From Rhea pennata (taxonomy: Eukaryota > Chordata > Aves > Rheiformes > Rheidae), in contig NC_084663.1 of assembly GCF_028389875.1 (NCBI RefSeq), positions 116,011,301 to 116,075,300 of the forward strand: 64,000 bases of DNA. Reading direction: 5' to 3'. The notes beneath the pieces are model-generated. The model did no database searches. It was not told where the DNA came from and worked only from the letters and a program-made list of their open reading frames with translations. The stretch's first letter is position 1. Each line of letters begins with the position of its first letter. This document shows, one piece after another, positions 50,292 to 63,490 of the stretch. Both the position numbers and the translations under genes were made by a program.

Positions 50292-53200
50292 TGTCCTCCC
50301 CCCTGCTGAGCATATAACATTGTTTAATTGCAGAACCGTGAAGTGCAAGCAGCAGCGGCTGATGCTGGGGGAGAGGAGGAAGAAGTGGTTGCTCAACACC
50401 TCCAAAAATCTCACTCTGCATCAATAACACATTGAAAAGAATTCTGATTATTGATGCTCTCACAGAGAAACAGAGAGGTGTTGATGTGAGACAAGTTGTT
50501 CAGCATTTTCTTTCTTGGAAGGCTATTATTACTGTGTCAGTGGATGTGTACTGCTCTGTGGTTCACCCTACGTATACTGTAATCTGGCATTTATTTTCTT
50601 CAAGATCTTTTACCTAATATGTCAGAACATGAAAAGCCGGTTCAGTGTATCTGTTGCAAGTAGAAACAGTCACATATGTTTATAACCAGCTTCTCTGAAG
50701 AGCCACTTCTTTTTTTAACTGAGGCAGCTTTTACTCCTGTACCATCTCTCTCCATCACTTACTACTAATAAGAAACCATGGTCCAGACAGCAAATAGTCC
50801 CATGATAGAAATGTAACAAAAAATAATTCTTGGCTAGTAATGTAAGAGCATTGCAGATAATTTCTTGTAGAATCTCTTTGCTTAATATGACCAATAAGTT
50901 TACACATTTGCTTCTCTTGCTCCCCACACTTTATATCCCATATATAAAATCCATGACAATGTGATGATGTTCTCCTTGGATTAGCATGTGGTGCAGAAAT
51001 TTCAATGTGTCTGCTTTTAACTCGTGATTATTATATGAAGTGTTAATGCAGGAAGTTTTTTCTAATTTGGAATAGGAACATGTAGTTCAAAAATGGGATT
51101 TCCAGAGACACCCAGTGGCTAAAGAGCATCAGAGGCAACAACATCCATGTAATTTGCCTCTGTACACCCTTAGAGACAGCTGAAATCTCGTAAGAGCTTG
51201 ACACTTGGACAAGGTGTTCACCTATTATGTTGCTGAATTTTCATAAGAATAAATAGCAGACAGCTACGATGTTAAGTGCATGGGCTGGTATCTCAAAAGG
51301 AAGACATGGAAGACTAACCACTTGGTGCCTCAAAAAAGTGGACTAGGTAAAGTTTGTAGGTGCATGGACAGGAATCACTGTGCTCCAGGAACAGATTAGC
51401 CCTGATGAAGTTATATAGCATTTCTGCCTCCAGATTCTGATATTTCATGAGCTTAAACATCTGTCCTGGGGTTTTCTCTCTGAACTAGATAAGCTCAGAC
51501 TGGGAATCTGATTTCCAACCTACGAGACCTAACTTACTCTCACTAAAACACATCATCCCTCTGCTGTGAGATGAATATGAACATGAAGTATTTTGTATAA
51601 AGTTTTTTTCTTCCTCACAGAAAGGAAAGAGATGTGATCACTATTGTGCAATGAACACATTTCTTCATTTTTAAGAAAAAAAATCCATAAGCGATTGATG
51701 TGTGTGAAAGGAGATTTAAAGTGTGTATATTCCTAGTTTATCCCATTCAGGTGGTTGCCTTAGAAGCATTCTCTAGCATCTCCTGCAGTTAGCCTAGCAT
51801 TTAAAAATGCCAGATCTTCTTTGAAATGAGATGTTACGTAAAGTGCCTTGATTAAAAGTTTCACATCTCCTGTCAGCACCTATCATTTGTGGCATTTCTG
51901 CCCCAGCCCAGATGAAGCATCAGCACTTTACATTTAATTTTCTTTTCTAAAGGCTCCCAGGCTTTTATTTTTAGCATTCCCAACATTCTTACTGTGAAGG
52001 GCTGCCCATCCTGAATCACAAAACTCCCGCAGGTGTGACATGATAATTCATCAAAGATAAAAATTATGGGCTAGTACTTGTCTTCTGCTACGTGGCAGCT
52101 GCCTCAGTGACTGAAAGAGGATTTCACAGGTGGAAATAAGGGCAAAAATAGGCTGTTACCTACTTACCTATAATCTGTATAAACAGTTTTGCTGAGGAAA
52201 TGTTGAGTTTCTTGCAATAAGGCTTGTTTTCAATCTCGTCGTTGATGTTTAATCTTCCGGTGCAGTAAGATTGTTGTGGTGGTAATGCATACCTCGGAGA
52301 AACAGTGGTGCATTTTTTGAAGCATAACTACAGTAAACTTGTAGTTACCTTTGGTGACCTACGGGGAGGACATGAAAAGGGGGATTTAAAGAAGAAAAAA
52401 CACAAATACAAAATATATGCTTTGTGAAGTTACAAGGATGTATTGTGTTTAGTATAGTCACCTTTGAAAAATGTTGTGCAGGAATAGAGCAGCATCAAGG
52501 GTGAGGGGGGACTCTAGCAAAGCAGTTAAGCTACAACCCAGAGAATCTACCCACACATACTTAAGAGGTGAGGTTGTTGTGTCAAGACCTTTCACAAATA
52601 CAAACAGCATGTGATTCCTATTTCTAGTTTCCATGCCTCTTGATAAGCTTCCTTGCTCTTTTTTCCTGAATTGTCTTTTTTTTCTTCTTGGCAGAAAAAT
52701 CAAGGTTTGTGTGCCAGAAATTTTGTAACATGCTCTTGCCTCCAGAACTTTGCAATAGCTTACCTGCTATTTAACACTAATGGATTATTGTCAATGAACT
52801 AAATAACATCTTCAAAAATAGATTATCCCAATCTGGCATGATTTCTGGAAAAAGAACAGACAAGTTAGTAACACAATAAATATCCTCGAGCAGGCCAAAA
52901 GCAGCACTGGTTTTAGTTTTTGCATGGCAATCGCTGTACCATGATATGTGTTTTGTTCCAGAAGCTAGCATCTGGCAGGTTTTCAGTGCGCTGCCGCAAA
53001 TCCTTGGAAGCATGGGCTGGCAATGCTGGCAGCGCTGCTCCTCTTGGCAGCTGTGCTTCAGCTCTCTTTGGCCTCAGGTGCAGGAGCGCTGACCCATCTC
53101 TAAATCTTACCTCTTCTTATATATTAAGCCCATCCAGGTGCCAGGCAACAGCCTGGTGTTAAGCAACCCTTCCTCTCCATAGTACATTTTTGACAGTAAG

Positions 53201-54618
53201 AGAGATTACATAAATATGCAAATTGTCTTAAAAAGAACGCCCCTTAAGCCTGCAATACCATTGCAGAACATGGATTCAACTGCTACAAAGTGTCTTCTGG
53301 TCACAAATTTTCACTAATCATCTCTCATAAGTTGTCCTGTACTCTCCAGGGAGAGAGCTAACAGAAAAGACTGCTGTTTGCAAACACTTTTCACTCATTG
53401 ACTATCTTGTCCAGGGTTCGTCATTCCAGGGGCAGGGAAGCAGGACCTACTACTTCCAAGCACTGGAACTCACCGCCCACGAAAATGAAAAGCTGGCACC
53501 CCATTTGCTGTCTTTTATGTCAACACAACATGATTAGGAAATAGGACATCTGAGCTATTTTTTGTAACTACACAGCTGACTACACAGCTAGGGTTGTTTT
53601 GAGTGCTGACCTAGGGGACCAAACTTAGGCTCATACTCCAAATACTCATTATATGTGGGTACAACCCACCTGAAGGCACTTTCAGAAGTTAAATTCAAAG
53701 GGGACAAGAATTCCTCCTTGTAAACATCATACAAAGAGGAATTTCAAAGTTTGCTCCTCTATGCTCTCCTCATCCGATCTGAGCAAGAAGCCCTACTTCC
53801 CAGTTTATTTCTGGCTTGGGACTTTCTCCCTTATTGCCAGTTCTCTTTACTCATCTGCTTTCCACTGCTGCGTCCTTCAGTAACATGGGTCAACCATAGC
53901 CCAAATTCTTACAGATCAGGGCACGATGGTTTTCCCTCCTAAAGTCTGGAAAAAGATCTTTTCATGCAGTAACCCCAACACTGGCCCATTTAAAATACCA
54001 AGACTGTTCAAGATCAAAGCATCAGCGTACCAGCTGCAATTTCATTCAGAGAGCAATATCTTATTAAATTAGTTGGGGTGTTGTGCAATGTCATAATCAA
54101 ATCTTTACAAATTTACCAAAAAATAATATATGAATCAGATGAGCAGAGGCTCATCTGAAAAAAAAAAATCTCTTTCTTGATATTTCTGTTCTGCTGGTAA
54201 TATTTGACCAAAAATGCAAGAAACTGTCTGAAGAACATTTTAGTCAGGCAATGATGATCATATTCAAAACAAAGTTTGCTCACCAAAGGCATAAAAGCAA
54301 GAAAGAATGACACATAATTTTGAGCTAGCAGACAAGAGAAAAACAAATACAGGGAAGAGAAAAAGAATAGGAAAAGAAGGCATTCTGGGAATGCAGAAGT
54401 GTGCCGGGTTGTTTATTTTTTCCCATACTGAAGCTGCATGTCCCTGGCTTCCAGGGAGCCCCATCCTGGGGACTCCTTGCAAGCCATGGGTCCTCCGGAA
54501 ATGCAGCTCCTCCTGCTTCCGTTCTTACCAGCCCAAACCCTTTTCTCTTTCTGAGAAAACTGCCAGTACATACCCAAACTGTCATCCAGCTGATTCATGC
54601 CTCAATACGCAGCTGTTA

Positions 54619-54631
54619 CCCCCCCCCCCCC
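54619..54631 (+). repeat. C13 homopolymer
   Basis: Run of 13 C residues within a pyrimidine-rich stretch; a likely place for sequencing or assembly error. Confidence 0.9.
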
Positions 54632-55732
54632 ATCCCACCTATACATACTGGCTACTCATTTTGGAGAGCTTCCTTCCCATCTCCCCCATTCCCCCACCTA
54701 GCTCTTCTCTATATACCACTGTGGAAAGGAGACCCTGTCTGAGGTGAGACTATGTGCCCAAACTTGCCTTGGTTTTCTCTAGGTATCAGTCAGGACCACG
54801 ATATTACAGAACATCAGTTAACTGCTTGCCAGCAATGCAGAATGAATCTGCGCATTTGGTCATGGCTTTTATATTCGCTTGCAGCCTTCCCGACCATGTC
54901 TTTTAGACCACCACCTTCTCACAGATTTATGCTAAAAGCTTATGCCAGTGAACTCATATGTGAATTTGGTCTATTAAAATGTAAACCATCAGAAGGTGCA
55001 TGTTCAACTGGCACAATGTACTCTTACTTTCACAGACGTAATGAACACAAATAGTTTTCAGATTTAGAGCAATCATCCTAAAATGTTGTCAGTGCTATAA
55101 GACTGCACTTCCTCAGATCAGTTAAATTCACCCTCATTGGGAAAATGTTCAATTTTCAGCTCTATGATCTATTCTCTTGGAAACTGAGATCAGGATGCAC
55201 ACATGGAATGCAAGAAGAACTGGCTGCAATTTTTTTCAAGGACAATATTTTTCAATCCAAGTAGGGCTTGGCTTCTAACAACAACATATGTTGCAACAAA
55301 TGTTCTTTTCCGTCAAAGTTGTTCATTAGGAGATGAATTTTCCAAGTAAAATATCTAAACAATGACAGAAATTCTAAATATTTAATTCAGAAATCTCACC
55401 AGCGAAAGTAAGTTAAAAAAGGAAGACATGAAATAAAACCTACTATTTTTCTCTGTAAGTTCTGTTTAAAAAGCCCAAAAAATTCTCTCTGAACACTGAC
55501 AGAACTACTATTGAATTGAATTCTGAGCCTCAAGCAGATGTATGCATCTCTTGGGCTCTAAGTAGAAGAAAAAAATAGTACCAATCTGTACTCTGCCCTT
55601 AACATCGGGCAGTGGAGAAGTTACAGACTGATCCTTCACTCAGTGTCAGCCACTCAGAGCCACCTACAGTCACAGGGTATTCTTTTTCCAGTATTATTTC
55701 AAGTATTTTCAGTTTAGTATAAAACTAAAAAC

Positions 55733-55747
55733 AAAAAAAAAAAAAAA
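55733..55747 (+). repeat. A15 homopolymer
   Basis: Run of 15 A residues in AT-rich DNA with no recognised source element. Confidence 0.9.
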
Positions 55748-58700
55748 CTGTTCGAAGTAAATACCTCGAATATATGTCCAGTCTATCTCTGCAACAGCCT
55801 AAATAAGTAAAGCAGTGAGTTTCAAAAACAGTATTGAATAATGTGTCTCTGATCAGTTATTACAAAGTATCTCCAAAACCAAATGCCATATGGTGCCCTG
55901 CTCCCACTCCCACTGAGTATGATAACAGCAAAATTCCCATTCCTCTGTTTTCATGGCAATAGTCGTTTCTCCAAAGAAAGTAAAACAAGAGTACTCTCAA
56001 GTTCTGACTAAAGGACAAGCTAAATCTGTTCTTCGTCCTTGTACAACTTGCCTGGTTATTGTGGAGCTTCATGGGAACACATGTGAAGTTCCTGTGCCAG
56101 GACAACCCCTCAGGCTCACTTGGAAGCACTCCACTGTTGTCACCCAGGAGCACCTAAGGAACGAGACCCATTGCATCTCTTCCAACCTCCTCTGGCCAGA
56201 TGCTCAGAGAGAGCAGGGTTGGGTCAAAGTGTCCCTCAGCACAAGGCCAGGGCAGGCTGGAACTTCCTCAGATCTTCCTACAGTGTGAAGGACTGAACTC
56301 CTACCAAAAGCCATCCAAGCAGATGCTTCATGTGTCTTCACTACCAAATGAAGGGAATACCCCCATCAACTGCTTTGCTGACACATCCTCTTGCAGGTGA
56401 GCACCTCAGGTAAATGTTTCTGATCACCAGCTGCAGCTTCCCAGCAACCACAGAAGTTATTTCAGCCCCAGAGCTGTACTATTCCAGTGCTCACCCTAAT
56501 AAAGAAAGGGAAGAGTTGAATACATATCAGACCAATATATTTCAATAGCATGAAAATATATCAACCAATGTCACAGGAGATAGAGTTGAAGGACTTCTGA
56601 ACCATTTGTGGTCCCATGAGATAGCTCCTGCCCTCTGTCCTGCCTGGATTTGCTCAATCAGCAGTTGTTTCTCCTCTCTCAGCCAGGGTACAGGGTACAA
56701 GGTGAGTCCTTAGATTATCAGCTATGGTCAGGTATTAGATACATCTCCACTATATGCTGTGACATGGCATAGGGAGGCCCGAGCTCTAAATCAGATTGAG
56801 TGCCCCAACAGTTCAAAGTGAGCTAATTTAAGTTATGACTACATTGCTCTATGAAATGATCTCTGCAAGGCCTGTCAATCTGCAGGCTACACACTCCTTG
56901 ATAGCTACTGACAGATAAATGGAAGAGCCTCTACAGTATTGCAAGATTAATTAAAACAATGTTTCTCATACACAAATTCTTACATGCACGCTTGAAAACA
57001 TGTAGACCCAGGCAGCTGTGTAAGGAAACACTTATTACTAAGTCATCCATTCTAATCAATATCAAAACAGAAAAAGTATCTCTTATAACAGTCCCCTGAT
57101 TGTGTGATTCAGCAATATTTCTCCATCTAGAGAAATCTGTCTAGTTGCTTAATACAGTTCTCACCTCAGTAGTATCTGATCTTTCAATTTATGGCTATGA
57201 TGTTAGGCACTCCTCAATTAAGCATGACAATACATAGCACTTTTCAATAGCCCTTGTCAGCTGGTAAGCACATTACAGTTATTAATTAGGCTTCCCGATA
57301 TTCATCAGATGTGGGTTACAAAGTACAGCATGGTTATCTCTGTTCAGTGACAAAAAGGCACTAATGCAAACTTACAGGTGTCTGGTGATCAGAAAACACA
57401 ATACCTGGGTCATGCCTCAAAATTTCAGTAGTCTGTTACATTGTGGTTCCCATCCTTTTGAGAACCAAAAAGAGTTTTCTTCTCTGATTTCCCAAAATAC
57501 TTATATACATTGTCAGCTTTTCCAGTTCATATTCCCTTCCCATTAGATCACCAGCAATTTAGAAGCCATTAGGATACAAAAATTGCTGACAGGCTGCTTG
57601 GTCTCTGAATGTGTTGACGAAACAGGCCCCCAAGCATGTACACAAGGGTAAGAGCAGGGCTCTTAAGAGTTTCTGCTAATTCAGGTTCAAAATGCGCCAT
57701 GTTTCTTGTAAATCAGAGTCACTGGCTGCTGAACTCCTTTCTTAGGGACCTGGCCATGGGGAGTGCCCATACAGAGCAGGACTGCATACATCTATAGGCA
57801 ATAACTAGCCTCCGTTAAGAAAACTAATGAGCCAAAAAGTCTTCACACAAGTCAGCCTGTAAATGTGTAGTACAGTCCACTGGGCCATACACTTTAGTAA
57901 CAATCAATTTCTTTTTTGGGTAAGCTGCTCAACAGGGTAAGTGTCAAGCAACCCAAACCATTCAGGGCAAGATCAGAGTTATCACTCGATTCTTGCCTCT
58001 CCATAAAAAAAAGCTGGAGGAATCTGGTTTTTGTGAAAAGAGTTCATTTCTTCATTTTCTAGGAAAAAGGAAAAAAAATCTCAGGAATCATTTCTGAAGT
58101 GTCTCCAGTTTTGGAATACTTCCCCTATTCCATCTCTTGCAAGATAGCTTCAGGCCAATTCAAGGTTACATATTGGGCCACTTAGAGAAGTCAACCTTGA
58201 AAAGAGAGAAGTTTTTACTTTTATCTAGGACAGAGCAGTGTTGCCTTATAATCCCAAAGATAAGAAACTCAAAGGCATGCCTGCAGCAGTGATTTAAACT
58301 AGCCTTTTGACTCTGCTCTAAAAGAGCCTGGAAAGGATCACATACAGCTGTTCCCAGCATCCCACTGCGACCTGGGTTTGCTATACCAGTAAAGTCAAAG
58401 GGGTTAGCTGAGTGCAGTGAAGAGCTGAGCCTCTTGTGCCAGGGACTGGAGAAGGTGAGAGCAAGGGCAGAGAGGAGAGAAAAGCCCTGGAGACAGGGCT
58501 AGTCCCTTCCCCAGCCGCTTGGGGAGCATGGGAGGGCAGAGCGCAACCCAGCAGCTCCCATCCCGGCCTCAGAGAGGTCACCACAGGGATTTTGGCCATT
58601 TCCCACCACCTGCAGACTCCTTCCATCGGCAACTAGCAAGACCAGATAAAATCTCCAGGTATGGCCAGGTAGCAAGATCAAGATGCCTTGATCCCCTCCA

Positions 58701-59929
58701 TGCTTCCCTCCTGGATGGACACCCCTAACCCACAGCCCAGAGCTCCTCTGTGCCAGTACATCCGGGGGCACCGAGCACTAAACCTCACGTTTGCTCCACA
58801 GTAACTAGTTGCTTTGCCAGCCCAAGGCCATTGAACCATCAGGTTGAGACACTACATCTTTGGGAAAGATCAGCTTAAAACATAAGCAAGTACTTTTGGG
58901 TTCAGTCTTAGCCCATTAAACAACACTGTGTACTTATACCATGTCTGACAGTTTAAATCAGATTTCTGAGTCAAGATTTTATGATTGGATCTAAAATCTA
59001 TAAAATGTGCACCCATTTGTACTACATATGTGCAACCATTTAATAGAAAATAAATCTTATATCGGAATGCTGGTAGGTTAGAAGTTTTACTGCAGCTGTA
59101 AAAATTACTATTAGCTTTTGACTATCAGATTAGTGTCTTACAAATAACAGCTCCTATGTCATAAAATGTTACATCCAAAACATTACAGCACTTTGCTATC
59201 AAATAACAATGATAAGGTTACTTCTGACAACATTGACTAACAAATTCTGTTCAAATTTTTTTTTAAAAAGTACTATCCCTAAAATCACTTTCCTGCACAG
59301 TCAAAAAAAAATTATGTACCTTTTGACTAAAAACCTTACTCACAACCAACTGCCTTTGCTTCCATCCAGAAATTAAAGAGTCAATAGCTAACGACCGAAA
59401 ACGTACTAAAAACCTGCCTGTTCCCAGTGGCATCAATGGCAAGATCTTATCCGCTTTATGGATGCAACAAATGCACAATAAGCATGTTGCTAATGCAAGA
59501 TTTGCTTACTGTAGGAAAGGAGTATATAGTTATGACTGTGTACTCCTGTGACAGAACTAGCCAGGTCAAAATTCTCTGTAATGGCCCTTTCTGCTGGCAC
59601 TGTCTTTACTAAGTGATAGGCACAATGTGTAGGTATTAAGACTAAAAAAACAAATGTGATACAGATGGATGAAGGGGAATGGAAAATACGGGGAAGAATT
59701 CACTATGAATACAGGCACACCTTTTCAGTACTAAACCCTTCTCTTCCTTCTTCCTCCAGTATTCCAGATAATCCTTATCTAAATATTGTATTATAAAACT
59801 ATGTTGTCTTACATCTTTCTACTCCATGTTTCTGTATTAAATCTTAATCTTTTTCTATTTCGTTTATACCAGCCTCTGGCCTTTTCACATTTAAAAATTT
59901 GCTTTCTGTGGAAATTTCCTATTAGGAGT

Positions 59930-59932
<3 letters not shown>

Positions 59933-59963
<31 letters not shown>
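59933..59963 (+). repeat. A31 homopolymer
   Basis: Run of 31 A residues, the longest homopolymer in the window. It could be a retroposon tail, but the 150 bases before it do not look like a known element and no target-site duplication is obvious. Confidence 0.95.
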
Positions 59964-59966
<3 letters not shown>

Positions 59967-62900
59967 TTTCTGTGGGTAAATAAGCACATGGGAGCTGGTG
60001 TTGATGTGGGAAAATATATGGGCATTTTAGCATGAATTCATTTGCCTGAAAGTTAAAGACAAGTCACATCTTTTTTTTCCTTAAAATGATACTTTCTATA
60101 GGATGAAGGCATGCTGAAGGCAGTGCAATGAAATTACACCAATTTACAATATTGCAACACGTCAAAACTCCAGGCTGCTGTCTCAGGAGTGTGCCTCTAG
60201 CTCCCATAAACAGCTCTGGAGTTCTTTGGAGGAAACATTTACTTTATAATTTTACCACAAAATAGAAATTTAGCATCAGCTATAGTATTGTTAAATTATT
60301 CCCTACTCACAAAAGCAGCTGTGAAAAAGCATTATCATTACAGACCTGAAACAGTCTTTTCTTTTTGGGTTACAAATTCTCATTTAAAGTTGTCAATGAA
60401 TATTAATTCTCATTATCCTGAAAGGCAACTGAGCGTGTATTCAATCTAAATTCCTAGTAAGATGATCAGGACTTCATATTTTCTATTGCCACTTGAGGTT
60501 TTTTCTGTCAGACAAGGAACTGCTTTTCTGAGCTGGAATCTGAATTTTGATAGTATTCATCACTGTATCTTTCAGAGCAAAAGTAGAATCTTGATTCTTG
60601 CAGATTTTTCTTCTATGTTATAAGACTATTGCCAATATAGCCCACATACAAAATTAACATTCCTTTTCCTCATATATTTCAAAGCAGAAAAATTCTTTTC
60701 TTTATGAAATACATATTTATTCTGATCTTATCATGCCATACAAAAAAGCTGGACTTGGAGTATAGCTCCACTGGTACAATGCTGTGCTGCAGAACAAGCA
60801 GGAGAAGCAGCGTTTTCACCCTGACTGCCACACATAGCAACAGAAATGCAAGCACAGACTTTAGTACGGGGTGTATAGGCTCACCAGGGACCTTCAATCC
60901 CATTTCAGAGCCTATGTTAATTTAGGTGCAAGCCATGGACCCACCATTGCTACCGTTACTTTTGCTAGACAAGTAAAACCTAGGATGAGTCTTAGTGTGG
61001 TAGTCACATTTCTATTTGAGTAGATGTGGCAGTTATTGTACCGAGCTATCTGCAAAAGCTGTGCAAAATATTTTGAGTGAGTGATGAATCCTCAGGCTTA
61101 TGCTTCCAGGAGTTTGGTCTCAGGTTTACTGGCTTTATAATTATAATAGAAACCTCCTCCTACTTATTTACTCTCATACCATGCTGTTTGAAGCTCTCAA
61201 AATCTATGTAGGAAATGAAAATACTGGGACCAGGAATAACTGAGAGAGAGGAAATTCAGCTGTAAGGAATTCCACCTGCAAATTTATTAATTTTCCTCTT
61301 GTTAAACACCCAAACAAACCCACACAGAATGTTTGCTTCCAACCAATGCAGCCTGCAATGTTTAGTTAGCTGAAAGCTCCACAAATTGAGCCCTGCTGAG
61401 TTTCCTTTGCTATGGTTATAATCTAAGTTTAAAGGAGACAGGAAGAACCATAGGATATCTAATTATGTCCTTCAGCAAAGCCAAATGATGAATACTTGAG
61501 TTCAGGTGATAATATGATCAAATATTTTTAAGTGCAATGGAAACTTTTATTGTTGTTCTTGGAGCTCTTTGAACTGCTAAAACATTATGCTCCTGGAGAG
61601 AAACACAAAGATGCAGCTAATAAAAAAGCAGGTAGAGAGCACACTCAGGGTGAGACACTGTGTCACATTCTTGACACTTTTCTCACTACTCCTTTAAAAA
61701 TATATAATATCTTATGGAACTCAGGTAAGACCTTTGGTTTCCCTCCCTGTGTGAAAAATGAATATAAAAGTTTCAAAAACAGTGAAGCTGCATGAAGAGG
61801 CTGTTTAATAAGCCTGTACACATCATCTTGCCAAACGTGGTTTCCAGAACTTGTTTTTTAGATTTAATAGTATAGTTAGTTTTACTAAACAGTGTCTATA
61901 CTTAAAATACATGGTCACATACTAGTTCAGAGCAGGAAATCTGCTTTTGTCTAGTAAAGAAATGACAAAATGAGTCAACCACTATGGCTCATCCTGAAGT
62001 CAGCCCGTGCAGGAAAGCCTGTTTGCAAGAACCGCGTCCTTCGCTCACTGGTGGCCTTGCTCTCTTCTACCTTTACAGTTGGCCTCAAATGTCTCTTTAT
62101 TGCTCTCTGCAGTCCTGGGTGGCTGGTGGACTTGTCATTCCCAGCAGCATGGTGGGTTGAAGCCTTGAGTGTGAAAGCTATTGTTTTTGGAAAGCTTTCT
62201 GGAAAAAGCTTTCCCAGAAAAGATGACACACTGAGTCTGTCTCAAAAGAGGCACACTGTTTTGTGTATTTGTTTTGGCTTCTGCTGGCTTGATTCCTTGG
62301 GAAAGTGGCTTATAGACTCTGAGATTTTGGGAATCTGGCTGTCTATGACTACAGCCCTGGCTATCCTCCTAATTTCCCAGTGCATTTTATGTTCTCTCTC
62401 TGCTGTTTTGGAAAGTATCACCCACTCCCTAGTCTGTTTTGAGTAGAGGTTCAATACATGGAAGGAGACATTCCCACTGGGGTCATGTAGACCTCGGCCC
62501 TGGAAGGATGGCACTGGGAACTCCCAGTCCCAGAACTAGTAGCATCAAGCAGCCTGAGGAAACACAACACTGTAGCTGCCTCTTATGGCCTTTGTCACCT
62601 CAGTACTTTGTCTGCTTACTACATATTTTTTTAATTAGAATTTGTGTTGCTTTGCCTTAAGTATGCCGGTTGTTAGTGAGGAGGGAAAAAAATAAAAACT
62701 TGCTAGGGGATACGAAGACAGTGAACTTGTTCTAGCAATCCTCACACCGCAGTAAGAGGAACGGTGGCAGCTGTGACTGGTGCTGCAGTCTTTGTGTTCG
62801 GGTCATGGAAGCTCCACGGTGGCTTAACAGACAGGACTATGTTTTCTTTTAAATAGCTCTGATTTGAGGAAAAACTTTTCCTGCTCTCCCATAGCTCAGA

Positions 62901-63239
62901 AAGTTTCACTTACAGACCAGGGAACTGAGGAGTCCCTAGACTTCAGCTCTGGGTTATAATCTGATTTAATGATCATTAAGTGAAAGGTAGCACAAGAATT
63001 TCAAGCAAATCTCCATCTGTTCATATCGCAAAATTTGACACAGGCTCTCATGGAAGGTAGTACTTGTCTTGAAAAGAGAGGACAAGCATGAAGCAGAATT
63101 GATCTAGGACCTAATTTTCCGGTGTATTGTGTCCTGCTTATGCTAGATTTGCTTCAGTGAAGTCACTGCATTTACACTGATGGGAGTTTTCTGATGAACC
63201 GATGCCTACAACACAGCTACCCGTTATTTCAGGATTTGT

Positions 63240-63490
63240 CTTCCAGCGCTCGGCGTTTTGAGTGCTCATCTGCACCAACTACACGCCAACTCTGTTTTGC
63301 CTCGCTTCACACTCACTTTGCACAAAAGCGAGCCTAAAAGGCAAGGGGAAGCGGCCCCGTGGGAAACAGCCCCCCTGCTCCCCGGGCTGGCGTTCCTGGG
63401 GCAGCCCTCGACCGCCCGGAGAGGCTGTCACGCTCGCAGAAATTGTAGGGGTGGGCTAAAGGTGTGTGTGCACGTGTGCGCGCACACGCT
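63240..63490. other. CpG-rich patch near the right edge
   Basis: About 19 CpGs can be counted in 250 bases, in contrast to the surrounding AT-rich DNA. The patch ends in an alternating purine-pyrimidine run. It could be the promoter or first exon of a transcript that continues beyond the window, but no coding frame in it resembles a known protein. Confidence 0.45.
63473..63488. repeat. 16-bp perfect palindrome in an alternating purine-pyrimidine run
   Basis: CGTGTGCGCGCACACG is its own reverse complement and lies within a strictly alternating run at 63462-63489. Such DNA readily forms Z-DNA or a cruciform when supercoiled. Confidence 0.85.

Larger units (their letters stand above)
47001..63239. 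other. Gene-free DNA upstream of CLDN8
   Basis: Apart from the CpG cluster, hairpin and homopolymers listed separately, no gene is supported. Just upstream of CLDN8 there is an AAAC-rich run at about 47173-47198. GC-richer unassigned patches lie at about 56040-56290 and 58400-58780. In mammals keratin-associated protein genes lie on this side of CLDN8; none is present. Confidence 0.5.

Noticed and set aside
54307-54747. 146-codon ATG-started frame
   Set aside because: Crosses a C13 homopolymer and low-complexity pyrimidine-rich DNA; no domain.
59786-59983. Poly(A)-terminated stretch as a processed pseudogene
   Set aside because: No recognisable gene sequence, poly(A) signal or target-site duplication before the A31 run.
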